64,000 nucleotides of DNA from Zoroaster sp. YZ-2022 (GCA_029582265.1 CM055820.1:18944212-19008211), one strand, 5' to 3'. Shown: positions 1-13,540, counted from the stretch's first letter. Notes: a model not told the origin generated them from the sequence alone. Numbers and translations: made by a program.

Positions 1-1190
1 ATTAATAGGACAGGGTTCTCTTCCCTAAATTACAAATTTGGATGAATACAACATCTTTGAATTCATTTATTTTCATTTGTTCTCGTCAATAACAACCTAA
101 TAAGCTGACACTTTTACAGGATGGTTGTTTAATGTTTATCTTGATTCAAAGACGGTAAGCATATTTACCTATTTACATATATTATACAAGCGGTTCTGAC
201 AGCATTTCCCGATGACGTATATCCTTGACATACGATTATACAAACACCGTTGGATTCGAGGGATTGTTGTTATCCTTGCTGGCTCAATAGAAGACGCATG
301 GATGACATGATTTCTCTCCTGCAACCATCATTTATATATGACTATTTTGTCATTTTTTTAAAAACCTAAATGATCAAGTTGTTAATTTGAGCATGTGCAA
401 ATTTATATCATCTGCTCTACTTAAACGACACACGCGCGCAACAGGTTCTGAATACACGTTTTTTCCTTTAATTTTAGGCCCCCCCAAAAACATCTCCGGC
501 TTCTTGTCATCGGCCGGCTTCAAAATCGGTGCGGTGACGCGCTTTTTTTTCTTAAAGATGTATGTATTCTGTGTGTTTCACTTTTCACCAACCCTTCTGT
601 TTAATAATCGAGAGACTTGTGAAAAAAATGTAAATCACGTTCAAATGAGCCATTTCAAAAATTAATTTACCGAAGCATTGTTTAACGGTTCATAGGAATC
701 TGTACTGTTAATTGACAAATAATTCATTTCGCGGTTTCATAAATTCATACATTCACTTATGAGTTACTTTTTAAATATTCTCAAGTCAATGATACTGTAA
801 ATAGGGCCTACATATTACAATTAATTTACTTTCATTCTACTAGGAAAAAAGTAATGCACAGATACTAATAAAAAAATACGAAAATAGTTCACTTGGAATA
901 CAGATCTTTAAATAGATAGGCAACGAGAGTTTTGGTAACATTTAGAATTTTCAGCATTTACATAATTAGCTATAAAGAGACTAATAATGCTACTGAAATC
1001 GGGCAAACGCTACCCCTATGTGAAAAAAAGTCGTTTAAAACACAGCACGACAGAATTCCAATCGATCCAGCAATTTTGGCTGCAATTGGACATCTTTTCG
1101 TAGCAAAAGAAAAAGAAAATTAAAAACGCCGACGCGCGGATCTGAGGCGACGCGCGTGGAGACCAGAAACCAGAGACTTTTTTGGTCTAA
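1..1190. repeat. Duplicated non-coding repeat, copy A
   Basis: Positions 1-990 match 53,819-54,810 almost base for base in direct orientation, and 997-1190 match 56,257-56,450. The two blocks are contiguous here but separated by about 1.45 kb in the other copy. The sequence is AT-rich, with short ORFs broken by stops and no recognisable domain. It contains the repeat word GGTGCGGTGACGCGC (about 529), which recurs near 27,131, 54,340 and 56,148, so part of this block belongs to an interspersed family. Confidence 0.8.
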
Positions 1191-1224
1191 CCATAGAGAA
1201 AGGTCCGTGGTCCTTTCTCTATGG
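1191..1224. repeat. Perfect 13-bp hairpin insertion
   Basis: CCATAGAGAAAGG at 1191-1203 pairs perfectly with CCTTTCTCTATGG at 1212-1224 across an 8-base loop. The word GGTCTAA stands on both sides. In the duplicate near 56,445 the sequence runs straight through a single TGGTCTAA without the hairpin, so this is a small palindromic insertion, or a loss in the other copy. Confidence 0.7.
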
Positions 1225-2465
1225 TCTAACCGATGCATGTTACACCGCCTTTGTCGCGCGAAATTGGGCGATAAAAAACGCCCCTCAACATTTCATTGTT
1301 TTACATACATGGTTGAAAAGATCTTTCAAAAGTAGGATATAATTGTCCACACAAGTACCCCTGAAAAATGCGTCGTTTTTCTGTTATTGTACAAAAACCA
1401 ATGTCATGTGACTTTCGTGAACCAAAATTTGTCCAGAAAACTCACGAGGACAGAAGTTATAGTCGCACTTTCAGACGTTTAAAAAGTTTATTACTGAACC
1501 AAATTCAAGAAAAATTATTTTTTATAGTTCATGGATACATGACAAAAGTGAAATGATTTTGAAACAATGGGTGAAAATTGTCAAAATCGACAAAAAGACG
1601 AAAGTCTTGGCACTTTCCCGAGACACCGGGAACCGAACCAAGACTGTACCAGTACAGCCATGGGCGCCAGCGCGGCAAAGCGCCCGAGGCGTGAGCCTGC
1701 TCGTTAGGCCATAAATATACGAACACTTTTTGCATGGAAGCGTAAAGCAGGGTCTCGACCACTGGTGCTTTTCGTGTCGGGTATTTTTAATTATGATACT
1801 GCCAGCGAGTTTAGTTTTGGAAACAACAATAACGTATTTATTTGGAACATCGTCACTGCCCCTTCATCGTATCAACGCCAATAAAAAGTGACAAAAACTG
1901 TTCAGTTTGGAAGGCCAGAACGCTATAATTTCGACCGAGCGGGCTGGGCGAAGAAAGGCTCACCATCTACTGCAAAACGACGCATGCCTGGCGACCATTG
2001 ACGGGCCAGCCAACCTCAAATGATGGCAAACACTCAGGGATTTGATTGTTGAACGTGATGGTGACCATGATGAGACCATGATGATACTATGAATAATGTC
2101 GCATTTGTAGGATTATTGTTGGACAGGTAAGAGTAATAAAAGAGAAATATTGTTTGATAATATAATATTCGTAGGGCTTTTTTGTGTGGCTGCAGGCTAT
2201 GCTGAACTCTTATGATGAATTTCTGTTAGCCATCACTTTATTTGTGATAATTCCTGTAGCCAAGGCTCAATGATATTGTGATGATGTTTACAATACAGAC
2301 ATGATAATTATGAATATGAGATATAGTTTAGAAAGCAGAACAATTTCCAGTGAATTAGTTGTAATTTCCACCATCGATGCCCGGGTATTTTATGGTCAAA
2401 AGGGGTCATGGTGAAAATTCAAACATAGACTGGAGGAAATATCATCAGGTACCATTATTCCCCTA

Positions 2466-2526
2466 GAGTACGAGTACGAGTACGAGTACGAGTACGAGTA
2501 CGAGTACGAGTACGAGTACGAGTACG
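2466..2526. repeat. Hexanucleotide microsatellite (GAGTAC)n
   Basis: About ten uninterrupted copies of GAGTAC. In the minus-strand frame it encodes alternating Ser-Tyr, which explains the spurious 61-codon ORF there. Confidence 0.95.
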
Positions 2527-2912
2527 ATTTATATTTAAATGGATTTTTAATATACACCATGTCCGCCATCATATCCACCATTATTTCATTAACTGTTATG
2601 TTTTGTTTTATAGGTATGAGAATACATCACTGCCAGTATTTTTACTTGCATCAACACCATGAGTTCAGCCTGATTCCATTTTCAGTATTCACAGCTACAA
2701 AGCATTGCCAAGGTAGAGTAAATCTTGGATTGATTCGGATGTTTTTTATACCATAATTTTTGTGTATAGAAAACTTAGTTGATGTAAATATTTGTTTTTC
2801 TATCAAACAAAATCAGATTTACAGAAACAATTTCTCATTTAGAAAAAAATGAAGTTGTGCATTTAGGTTTTTCCCCTTGTACAATGCTTAATGTTAACTT
2901 GTCCATATTAGC

Positions 2913-3115
2913 GGGACAATATCACGATCAGAGCAGACTTTCAACAGGGCATGGAATTGGTGTCCTAAGATGAACACAGTGACTGAAACTTACTGGCTCA
3001 TTTATGCAGCAGCAATGATAATATGACCTTATCATGTGGGATATTATTTTCAGTCACAGAGATAATCTAAAACTAGCACTCCGATTCCATGCCCTGTTGA
3101 TTGTGACCGTTGTCC
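2913..3115. mobile_element. Diverged MITE of the AGGGACA family
   Basis: The ends are inverted: GGGACAATATCACGATCA on the left, and TTGTGACCGTTGTCC on the right, with CAACAGGGCATGGAAT mirrored by ATTCCATGCCCTGTTG further in. The same element with intact TTAA flanks occurs at 13,541-14,046 and 59,866-60,356. Here the right flank still reads TTAA nearby while the left flank has decayed. There is no coding capacity. Confidence 0.7.
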
Positions 3116-3152
3116 TCTTAAAGGGAAAGAACAACATTGGTTATAATTTGAA

Positions 3153-3170
3153 GTGTGTGTGTGTGTGTGT
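3153..3170. repeat. (GT)n microsatellite
   Basis: About nine GT units in the interior of otherwise unique non-coding sequence. Confidence 0.9.
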
Positions 3171-6100
3171 GAGTGAATGAATGATAAGTGTACTGTAGCA
3201 CTATTAGTCAAAGTAGCTTTACATGTGTTATTCATGGCTGGCTATTGTGTTATTTATGTTTTTGTGGTCAGTTTCATTTCTCAACTGCTAGAGTAATCAG
3301 TTCAATATTTCTTGTGTAAGATTATATACATGTTTGTTCATGTTTGGTCCATAGATGAGATGAAGGGAGATGGAGACAGAGGCGAATGCTCAGTTCATCA
3401 TGTCACCTACGTATGTGAATGGGGGTCAGTAAACGGAAGCCTACAACATCCCACTAACTTGCAGACATTCCACTGAATAAGAGTTTTCTCAAGAAGATTA
3501 CCAACTATATCAACTTCAGGTTTGTTACGGGTGCCATCCAATCAAAAGTTTCTAGGAAGTATAGAGGACATGTCGTACTTTCAAGACCCTCAAAATTGCC
3601 AAAGAATTCAGGTATAACATGAAAATGTCTCAAGGCAACTGACAGCCCTCAACCCCCCTCCCCCCACACCCAAACAAATTACTCTATTAGTATTATGTAC
3701 TACCTTGAAAATGTTGAGATTTTGAAGCTTTACATGGTTGAGAACAGTAGGAGTAAGAGTAATTATCTTTCAAGAATAGTAAATAGCATTGGTTCTGACA
3801 AGAACTGGCAGTGACATTACTTTGTTTCAATCAGTGTACTCCGATTGTATTCAGGGGGATGAAGATGATCAGAGTATACCGATGGAAACTTCAAGTTATC
3901 TCACCACCAGTTCTTGTAAGAGCCAACACTATTAAACTGTAGAGGTAGTTGTTACATGGTGCTACCACAAACCTCATTATATGCATGATATTGACACTAG
4001 CCCAACACATGCTTTTCAAAAACCATGCCAGATGATAAATCAACATGTAAAAACACTCATATGAAAATAGTTTGCCAGGGTTGTAGGTATGAATCAACTT
4101 ATTCAGCGTTATTATGGGCATAAAGTCACAAAGTTGATTTATGGTAGTAACTGGATTAAACGTGCATCAAAGGACAGGAAGTTGGGGTTAAATTGATTGG
4201 GGGGGGGGGGAGGTGCTAGGGTTACTGAAGACACTGATTCATGGAGGAGCATACAAACATTTCCCCTTTCTTTGTATTTCCAACTTTACCAAGGGAAAGT
4301 TACTTGTGAGAGACGAGTTTTTACACTCCTGATATTTCCATTTCCAGGTTGTAAATAATTTTCGCTACATGGAACATGAAAGTTTGCTAATAATTGATCA
4401 TTTCATCCATGTTCATGTACCACAGAGTCTACTCAAATAGCTAATGTCTGCAGTTTTCAAAGCTTGTATGGATATTAGCTAATTAACCTTTCATTAGAAA
4501 ACAAGCTTATAACTACTACATGATAACGTTGCAAGAAAGTTTTGCATTCATGCTTTCCCTCTTCCCCTGCCATCAGCAGAAGAGTTGTCAAAAAGTAAAT
4601 AATTCCCAAAAGTAAGGCCACAAGTGTAATTAGCCAATTGACAATTCAAACAAAATTAAATGTAATTACATCCACTTGATCAGATCTGATAATTGCTTAG
4701 CCTTTTTCATGTTGTTTATGGAAAAACCTTCAAATTCTAGATTTAGATAAAGCCAACATTGGTATTTTATCTTGGTATTAAGTCTTGTACAAAATAAATT
4801 TAATTGATGGACTGCATGTTTATATACTGAGAGTGATCTTTATTTATAATATACTTCACTTTCAACTCAAGTTGATAATGAACAAAAATATGATAAATTG
4901 ACAATGATAGTAACACTGTAATCAAGCATCTCCTTATTGTGACATGCATATAAATTGTCTTTGTTTTCACCTATACTGCAAATTAAACATCATTTATAAA
5001 ATTTGAAAACAAATTCTACATTGCTTTTTACATTTTCAAGGTTGTACACATATTTGGCAAAATGTCTGTAGCTGCTTCCAATCTATAAAATTATAAGCTA
5101 AAGATCAGATGCCATTTTTATACATAAATGTTTTGACATTTAAATAATTAAGAGTTGTATGGGTGCTTGTATATTGCTAATAAAACAATGAAATACATAT
5201 TTATTTTAACTGTCCATTTGGTTTTATGACTGACTTTTGTGGTTCCACTCTTCCCTCCCCCCCCCCCCACAATCAATTAAAACCACATTGTTGACCTGCC
5301 TATTGTAAACAACCTAATAATGAGTGTACATGGCCTTACACATGTAACAAGTGAAATGACCAGTATAAATGAACCCAACCATGATCCTTTGTTGATAAGA
5401 AAACGGAATCAATCTGCATAATAAACGTACGCTATGTATGTACGATTTAATGACAGTTCAGAATAGGTGACGTTCAGGGATTGTAATTGGAATCAGTAAT
5501 TTTGGAATAAAATGCCTGCCCCCCCCCCCCCCCCCACCCCCAAGTTCTTGGTGATGTCATGTACTGCCACTGGTGATGAACCAACACATTTGTTTTCTAA
5601 AATTCTTTGGACTGTCATTGCAGCACTATCGAATCCAAGAACTAGGGAGGGGAGGGGCAAACAAGCAATAAAAGTAAGGGCCCAGACACAGGCCTATGCT
5701 TGATTCCAAATTACCAATTCCATTGACCTAAGACTGGTGCTTCATTATGTCGAGAATCACACCCAGCATCAATTCTGCATAGCTGAAGTACCAAGATGTT
5801 TCTGTCCTCTTTCTGAAAAAGATTTAAGATTGAAAAGAGGAGTAAGGGCTTAGATTTTAATAAATTCAACATTACCAACAATCACTGGGAAATAAGGTAA
5901 AACATCGTTTAACTGATGTAGAATGGAAAGGTGGTTATCAGATAGACCCCTTCTCTTGGACTGAAATGCCAGTATACTGCTATACATGTAGCAAAAAATA
6001 ATAACAAATTATACTGAACCTTAATTTTGTTGTAATAAACAACCATTAAAATTAAATGAAACGTTCATCATTCGTATTTGATAACGAACATTAATTTCAA

Positions 6101-7017
6101 CCCTGTAACACGTTAACATTAGATCTCACGAAAAATAGTATAAAACCTGTGAAAAATTATTAAAAATAGATGCTCCCCCTCGTGTTTCACAAAGTTATAT
6201 CTGGTAACTTCTTGTATTTTTTACATAATTATTTTTCTCTCTCTCTCTCTAAGATAAAAGCACTTCGGACAAATTAATTTGGTCATAAGGCCTATCATGC
6301 CTGTGTCCCGAGACCCGACCAAATAAAAATGTTTGATAATATTTTGAGAATATGAAAATCTAAACCAAAATTGAAGCTTCCCTTTTAACATTTTTCCTGT
6401 GTTCATCATGTACACTCATAGACCTAGATCATGTACTGTCTACCAATGGCAATGCAAACTAGTATTATTAATTAGTAATATTGATCATGACTGAGTCTCT
6501 GAGATGCTCACCCAGCCCAGAATCCAGTATGTCCAGACATGGAGGTAAAAAATGGTCCAGATAGATGCTGCTAAAGTGCTAAGCACCGGTTTGTTTAGTC
6601 TGTGCCTTTCTCCATGGTTGACCCAAGGTCTATCAAGCCTACTTGGCATTGTTATCACTTTTTGGATCATCTTGGACGTCGACGTGCACCTGGTTTGAAT
6701 CGAATCCAGGAATGTTGTGATCGTTCGTGTTTACAACGGATACAAAATGTACAGACTGGAACCTTGTTCCTCTTGTTACAATCACAACGGTGTGCAATGC
6801 AGAGGTACCATACTGACTACAATCTGCAATTGTCGTACAGGTTTCCACGGTCGTGTAAACTGCTGAAAATGCGTATACGTGACCTTTGACCTTATTGTTG
6901 TTTTTTGGACATTTCTCGGTAATTACATGATACCTGGATTTTGTTTTTTGAAGAAAACCTTCCAAAAATGATTCTCTATCATTCTATCAATCTCATTTTT
7001 TGCACTTTTAGGGCGGT

Positions 7018-8846
7018 GTGTACCTTTAATATGCATTGTCCGTATGTTCGCTATTTCACTAGTGATTTCTGGCAGTTGTAATCTGAACATTGATATTTTC
7101 CTGAAGAAAGGAAAACAATTGTTTCAAATGAAATAATTGTCAACAATCATGGTTTAAGAGCCTAAATGAACTGGCGATGGGCCCGCCATTTTGTTCATTT
7201 CGTAGCTTTATTGCTGTAGAAATGCCATTGGACATTCAGCGTGTGTAATGCCTAGTGTTATTCTAAAGTACCTGTAGGGCTTATTAATTATTTGCCTTTC
7301 TACAAGGAAAATGCAAATTTTCAGAGTATTTACCAAGATAATTATTATGAATCAGCGGTGAAATCACTTTGGCATCATTCTTAAATTCCTGTCTCCATTA
7401 TACACAGACTGTCAGACGTGGATAGGGCCTGTATCATTTGGTATACGCCTATATAGGCCTACTGCATGGCTGGTATGAGCCAAACTCAGGTTTTCGTGTC
7501 CGCTTCAAGAGCAAGATAAGACGCCTGGTCCCGAAATATTCTGAGAAACTGGGCAAGTTTATAATGAATCCGCCCCTTGCAGCTTAAAGGTGTATCGTTA
7601 TGATGTTCGATATTTGTTTGTTTAATTTTCATTGTAACATTGATAACTTACTTTTAAAAAGAAGAAAAAATAGACAGTAGTATAGAAGGGGCATATGACC
7701 TCCGTTTCGGCAGGTGGATCATGATCCACATGTGGATCATCGATGTGGATCACCCTGGTCCTCGATAGGGGCGGAGTTAACTGCATGTAACCGAAAGGCT
7801 GGCTGGGTGGATCGATTATAGCGATCGGGGTGGGTTGTAAATATTGTAGGTGAACGGAGATTACAAGTCGGCAAAATCTTGTCAACTTTTTTCCCTGGTT
7901 AAATAATGTACGAGTCTATAGACCGAACAGTGTCGCATGGTTCGTTGTCGTCTGCTGTCTAGCTGTAGGAACGTGTTCGACCAGGCCCGCGTTAATGACC
8001 GAACGAAACATTGGTCAACAATGGTCGTGGCCTTTGTAAGTTCACACAAACAACACGTAGTGATTGACTGTGGTCAAGATTATATTAGCACAACGTGTGC
8101 AATGAAGGTATGAAGTCGTGCACCACCACGTCTAAACATGGACGAAGGATGGTCTAACATAATTGGGTGTTTACAAAAATACCCGTCTAAACAAGTGCGT
8201 TAGTACCGCTAATTGGACCCCGACAGGATGACAACCGAAAGTATAACATTCACTCTTGCGAATAGTGCGGCAAATTTGTCATTCATTAAAATAAAATCTA
8301 TATAGCTACACAAGTTACACCCATTAACTCATATAATTCAACCTGTATAAAATGTTGTGTATTGTTAGGTTTGAAAATACCAACTACACTGTTCTTATTT
8401 AAAAAGGTCCTTCATAAAATAAAATTTAAAAACCTAATGTATGTATGTACGGTTAAATGGCCCTTCATAAAAAAAAATAATAAAATACCTACATAAAGTC
8501 CTATGCATAGCTATGATAATAAATATTTATAAACGTGAATGGATCATTCCTATAAATGCAATGAGTCATCAAAAAGGAGAGTCTAGTTCCCCAAATTCAC
8601 CAGTTGCAAATCCCGGCTACGTAGCAAAGCAGAGTGGAACAGACTATTTATATACGTACAAGTTACAACAACAGCCTGACAACTACCAGTTCGTGTTAGG
8701 ACACGTCTATGGCATGGACGAAGGACTTGTCTATTGTTATCTGTATACCGGCGGCTCGTGATAAGAACTATGATAGGTCACATCCGATTCAGTTTTGTTA
8801 TTAAAGCACTGACCAGTTCCACACCATCGGCGTGTCCATTGTTGAC
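7018..8846. repeat. Duplicated block, copy A of three
   Basis: This matches 56,480-58,247 directly, and its right-hand part (from about 7,690) matches 62,453-63,622 in inverted orientation. The three copies differ by small indels. It is non-coding: the 82-87 codon ORFs persist in several copies only because the copies are nearly identical. It contains the palindrome cluster at 7714-7738. Confidence 0.85.
7714..7738. other. Two overlapping perfect 16-bp palindromes
   Basis: GTGGATCATGATCCAC (7714-7729) and GATCCACATGTGGATC (7723-7738) are each exact palindromes and overlap by seven bases. A third imperfect copy, GATGTGGATC, follows. The cluster is preserved in both other copies of the block (near 57,182 and, inverted, near 63,560). 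Confidence 0.85.
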
Positions 8847-10490
8847 ATATGACTGAAATGCATACTTGACGGCATAGGCAATTCAAGTGAAGGCAGCAAC
8901 ATCCCGGCATTCCGGCCACGTTTAAGACATACCATAGAGCTATGGACATACCAAAAGTCGTTGGTTCACAGTCCTTGGTGTAGTAGATGTATCAGTAGTG
9001 CAGAAAAGATGTGTATATCCATTGTCTCTTAACCCTTCCCCTAAAATCATTTTTAAAATCAAACTACATGTACATGATGCCTGTATTCCATAATGCTTGT
9101 ATTATATTTGAACTGTATGCTGTGCATGTTGATGGGCATGGACACTAGACATCCGTAATCCTATCGATCGATAAACTCTTGAGCCATTTTGTAGTCGCTT
9201 AATGTTCAGGCAGTGGATTATCGATATACAGGGGATTAATGTATACCAAATACATGTGAATACACGTAGCTATACACAATATGATATTTCCCTATGAAAA
9301 TTGTCACCAACCAGGAGATTCTCATGGGTGCATAATAATTTATGTATAAAGTGCTGTGCCGACTTTATCTACATGTATATTACCCAGCGTGTTTTTAATT
9401 ATTTATTTATTTTTGTATTTATTATACGAGTCCCTTCATCATTTCAGGTATTTCAGTATGTAAAGTACAAAATAAGTGTTCTGCATGAAATGAATATTTA
9501 TCTTTATTAACTGTATCGGTACTAGATATGTTTGTTATGCAATAACGAAACATGTTCATTTCTAACTGGTCTGATAGATTAGTCCAGAATTAATCCTAAC
9601 CAGAGAAACAAGCTCAGGACTTACCGTACCGTGAAAATAAATTTGAGTTTGAGTTATATTTGTATTGTGATAATAATTCATCATACCTTCATTCCATGTT
9701 CCGCCCAATTTAGATGCTCTTAATTCACACAAGCTGTTTATTGAAACAGGGAAATAATTGGTCAAGATTCCAGTCAGAGAATTTTTTTTATTGTCCACTA
9801 TACAAGGACTTTAGGAAAATGTATGTTTGTTGATATTATCAAAACAAATGATCACTTTGAATTTTAAATGGCAAAGAAAGACAGAATTTCCTTATGAACT
9901 CTTCAGATGAAGCTATACCATTAATTGCGCTGCCAAATATATATTTTCTTTGTAAATCAAAATGAAATAGTATGCTCTTTGTAAACACTCCTTCAAGTGC
10001 GATTATTATTATTGAACGGGTAAAGGGGTTTGTTTCAGATTCAGGACAAAATATAATACAATACAATTAATCATATTATTTGAAACTATATGTTACAGCT
10101 TTAACTAAGAACTTAGGTCACTCTTGTGTAACCGAATTATGCAGGGAAAATGGCTTACGAGACAGGAAAAACATTTAGGCTACCATAAAATTAAAACTTA
10201 CAAGACCTATTATACTCGAGCGCTAGATAATAAAGAATTTTACATGAAGACCATTTTAATACTAGAAAAGATACTATATGGAAAATATTAATGTATCAGC
10301 ATAATACATGAATGAATGTTTACACCCACAAAAATTTACTTTATTGAATGTCCGTCAAATTGATGGAAAAACTCAATGAGGTTAACAATTATGCCCACAT
10401 CCGTTTGTGGGCACTGAATATCTGAACAATAAAGCAGTAATAAGTGTCGGGGTGAATTGACAATCGTTGGGTCTAACTTGATTTGTAATT

Positions 10491-11902
10491 AGGTGTTCGA
10501 GCGCGCAGCGCGAGCACCTATTGTTTTTGTACTGTTTTTTTTTTTTTTTACTTCTTCTCAGTGGCGCTTGTCCGGCAACAAAGCCATCCTTGCTGAGCAT
10601 TTACAGCCTTCAAACTTAACACATGAACAGAACATATCAAGCTGACGAAACCGTTTGCTGTGACGTCATGATTACGTCATCAGGTGTCGAATTACGCTAC
10701 ATCAAAGTTTAATATTTCAAAAAATTATATCTCATGAACTACAAAAGATATTTTCACAATCTTTGCACCATCTGAAAGATCTTGAATTATGTGATATTTC
10801 GTTTTTCGACGTGACTCCAATTTGACCTCTCCTTCCGGTCGAAACCGGAAGTTGAAAATTTCAAAATTTCAAAAAATCATATCTCATGAACCATTAGAAG
10901 ATATTTTCACAATCTTTTTATCATCTTAAAGATCTTGAACTATGTCACATTTCGTTTTCAGACGTGACCCCAATCTGACCTTTCCTTCCGGTCGAAACCG
11001 GAAGGTTAAGTGAAACAATATGCTGAATTACTATTCCCTGTATGTACGAATAGCCCATATCGCGCGTGCACAGAATACGTACACACAGCAATATACGGAG
11101 TTTAATGTTGGCCTACAACGTAAAGGCCTTGTCACACGGGGTAATTTTCGGGCAATTTTCAGGCATCAGATAGCGAAATACACTAAAATCAAATTTTAAT
11201 ATTTCCAAAAATCATATCTCATGAACCACAAAAGATATTTTCACAATCTTTGCATCATCTTATAGATCTTGAATTATGTGACATTTCGTACACAGACATG
11301 ACCCTAATCAGACCTCTCTTTCCGGTCGAAACCGGATATGGTATATGCCTTCAGTGGACGAAATTACTATTGACATGTGACCTTTTAAAAAATGTGAAGG
11401 ATGACGTCATCACATGTCACAGTGCCATCTTGTGGCAGGTTTAGAAAAATAATCTCAAAAATCGTAGGAAATTTGAATATGATTTCTGTGAATAAAGTGA
11501 TAGTGACATCTTATATTCTCAAAAAATGTTTGATAACATCATCAAAGTTCAGAGCGCCCCCTAGTGGCATTTTCAAAAAAGGTATTATTTTCCAATCTCA
11601 GAAATTGAACCAAAGCAAGTACTAACGTTATTTTTTCATGATCATGAGGAAGTTTCATTGTGTCATATATATGACCTTCAAATCACCTGTTCTGACCTTT
11701 ACTTCCGGTCCAAACAGGAAGTCCAAGGTCAACACATTCTAATGCAAAATTGATATATTTTTGAATATGAAATTGATATTGTTATAATAAAAGATGATAC
11801 ACCTTTGCAAAATATGATATTGACATCATCGTTGATAATTTGATTGAACCGGAAGTGGACTCGAACACCGTGTGTTTGTTCCAACAAACACTTAAGCTCT
11901 AG
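10491..11902 (+). mobile_element. Non-autonomous Helentron-like element, single copy
   Basis: The 5' end AGGTGTTCG is folded against CGAGCACCT 20 bases on. Near the 3' end the same word appears inverted (CGAACACC), followed by a hairpin (GTGTTTGTT, CC, AACAAACAC) and the terminus CTAG. Asymmetric inverted ends plus a 3' hairpin and CTAG are hallmarks of Helentron/Helitron2 elements. The inverted arm near 17,806-17,824 is the empty site: TAATTATTATT there becomes TAATT, element, TTATTATT here, so TT flanks both sides. No coding region is present. Internally it has four or five units with CTTCCGGT and ACCGGAAG in inverted orientation, related to the monomers of the 30-41 kb array. Confidence 0.75.
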
Positions 11903-13232
11903 TTATTATTGTATTTCATCAGGCCTAGCCTATCTTATGAAAATGAAATGGTTTGCTGTTGTTACAACGGTTTTTGTTACAAGGGGAATCTGTTAGAGGG
12001 AGCAAAACAGGGTGATTCAATCGATGGGTATTAGGGATGGATTAATCATAACAAACCCTAATTCAAATTTGCCAAACTACTGGGCCTATCTTCCCCTAGG
12101 AAAACCAAGGACTGAAAGAGCCATTGGAAAAAATATTTGGCTCTGTACATGGGTTTAAACCTGGGTGGGGGTGTATTCACACCAGCTTTTTGCCCAGTGG
12201 TGATTGTCCGTAGGATCACCCCTCCCCTAAATTTTGGAGGGCCGAGGGAGCAAATTCGACCATGCTCCTTGGTAACACTTTATATAAAGGTTACAAATTA
12301 TTTAAGGACAGCATTGTTTTCACATGTTCCAAAAATAATTCAATTTTTCCCAAAAAATAATTCAATTTTCCCCCAAAAATGTCAAATAGAAAATAACACA
12401 AAAATAAAACATTTCCTTAAAGAAATTCCCCGATGAATTTTCATTCTAAAAAAAAACCTGTATTTATTTATTTCTAACTATTTCAAGGTCCTTAAATTTA
12501 GCATGGGGGATTTAAAATTAGGAATTTTGAATCATTCCGGAGTTCTTGTTTTTTGTGTTACTTAAAAAAAATTAGGTTGATACAAATTGTATGTGTCATT
12601 TTTTTCCGTTGATAAACGTTGCTTAAAAATACAATGGCGACAAAAGTACAATGGCGCGCGACGTAGATATTAAACGTTGCTTAACAGAACAGTGGCGACA
12701 AAGGAACACTCGTTATGTTAATTTATTTATTATCTATTATAATTAGTCCAAATGTCATCAACTTGTTTATTGCGTTTTGTCAAAACACGACTGATTGCTT
12801 TTTACCCATTATAACAGCTCATCATTTTTTTATGAGGCCGCGAAAGGCCTTACTTTGGAGATCGTATTTTTTATTACCATTCTATTTCATTTTCTCTTTT
12901 TTAAAATCCATCCCTGCCACATTATCATTATGATAATATAAATGTCCCTTCGTTGTCTTAATGTCCCTTTGCCCGTCTGATTGTCCTAGTTTCTGTAATA
13001 TAGTTTTGTTTGTCCTCGTTTTCTTTGTTTTGTCAAGTCTCCTGTCCATTGTATACTCGATGATATTATTACAGGCATTTCTACATAAGTCCTAGGTCTT
13101 TTGACTATGACTCCATAATTGCTTTTGTAATTTTCTGATCCTTTTGCCGTTCTTGCATTGAATTTTCTTTAAATCTCGCCCAATATTGTACACTGATTAA
13201 CATTTTGGTTGTATTTTGGAAATAAATATCGA

Positions 13233-13252
13233 TTTGAATTGAATTGAATTGA
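13233..13252 (+). repeat. (TTGAA)n tail, possible retroelement 3' end
   Basis: The sequence TTTTGGAAATAAATATCG leads into four TTGAA units. The same tail ends a homologous stretch near 59,560 and, inverted, near 14,823. A pentamer tail after an A-rich end is typical of non-LTR element 3' ends, but I recognise no coding remnant upstream. Confidence 0.45.
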
Positions 13253-13540
13253 AAAATAATTACTTGTATACTGCAAACTGTAAAACAAGAAGAGATGATT
13301 ACACATGGTGTTACCTGTATTAAAACTTAATTGTCTTATCCTATCCATTATGCAAAGCTCCAAATCACATGTACATTCAAACTGCATGTCTGCTCTTTAC
13401 AAAAACCGGGCTATTACAGTAACACCAATTTCGTCAGCATGGTATTCATATTGGACGAGTTGCCCCATGCAATATGAACAACACTTCGTTATTAACATCT
13501 CAGTTTGTGACTGCTTTTCAATAGACCTAAAATGCATTAA

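Larger units (their letters stand above)
1236..7017. other. Non-coding stretch, no gene recognised
   Basis: This 5.8 kb is absent from the duplicate, where the sequence jumps from the equivalent of 1235 to the equivalent of 7018 (junction near 56,470-56,485). I found no domain, no convincing exon series and no RNA gene. It holds simple repeats (2466-2526, 3153-3170, 6237-6251, C or G runs at 4200, 5263 and 5520) and a diverged MITE at 2913-3115. ORFs of 60-108 codons here have no family signature. Confidence 0.6.
8847..13419. repeat. Left arm of a ~10.4-kb palindrome
   Basis: Read backwards, this arm matches 14,654-19,255. Landmarks are the ends at ATATGACTGAAATGC and CCGGGCTATTACAG, and short ORFs at 9301-9510 and 9839-10066 that reappear inverted at 18,787-18,996 and 18,232-18,459. 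The left arm holds a private insertion (10,491-11,902) and about 195 bp near 8,921-9,114 missing from the other arm. Part of it (from about 12,100) is repeated directly at 58,430-59,750. Confidence 0.85.

Noticed and set aside
12137..12436. ORF repeated in three copies (also 15,485-15,766 minus and 58,505-58,909)
   Set aside because: Frame differs in length between copies and indels do not respect codons; lies in the duplicated non-coding block.
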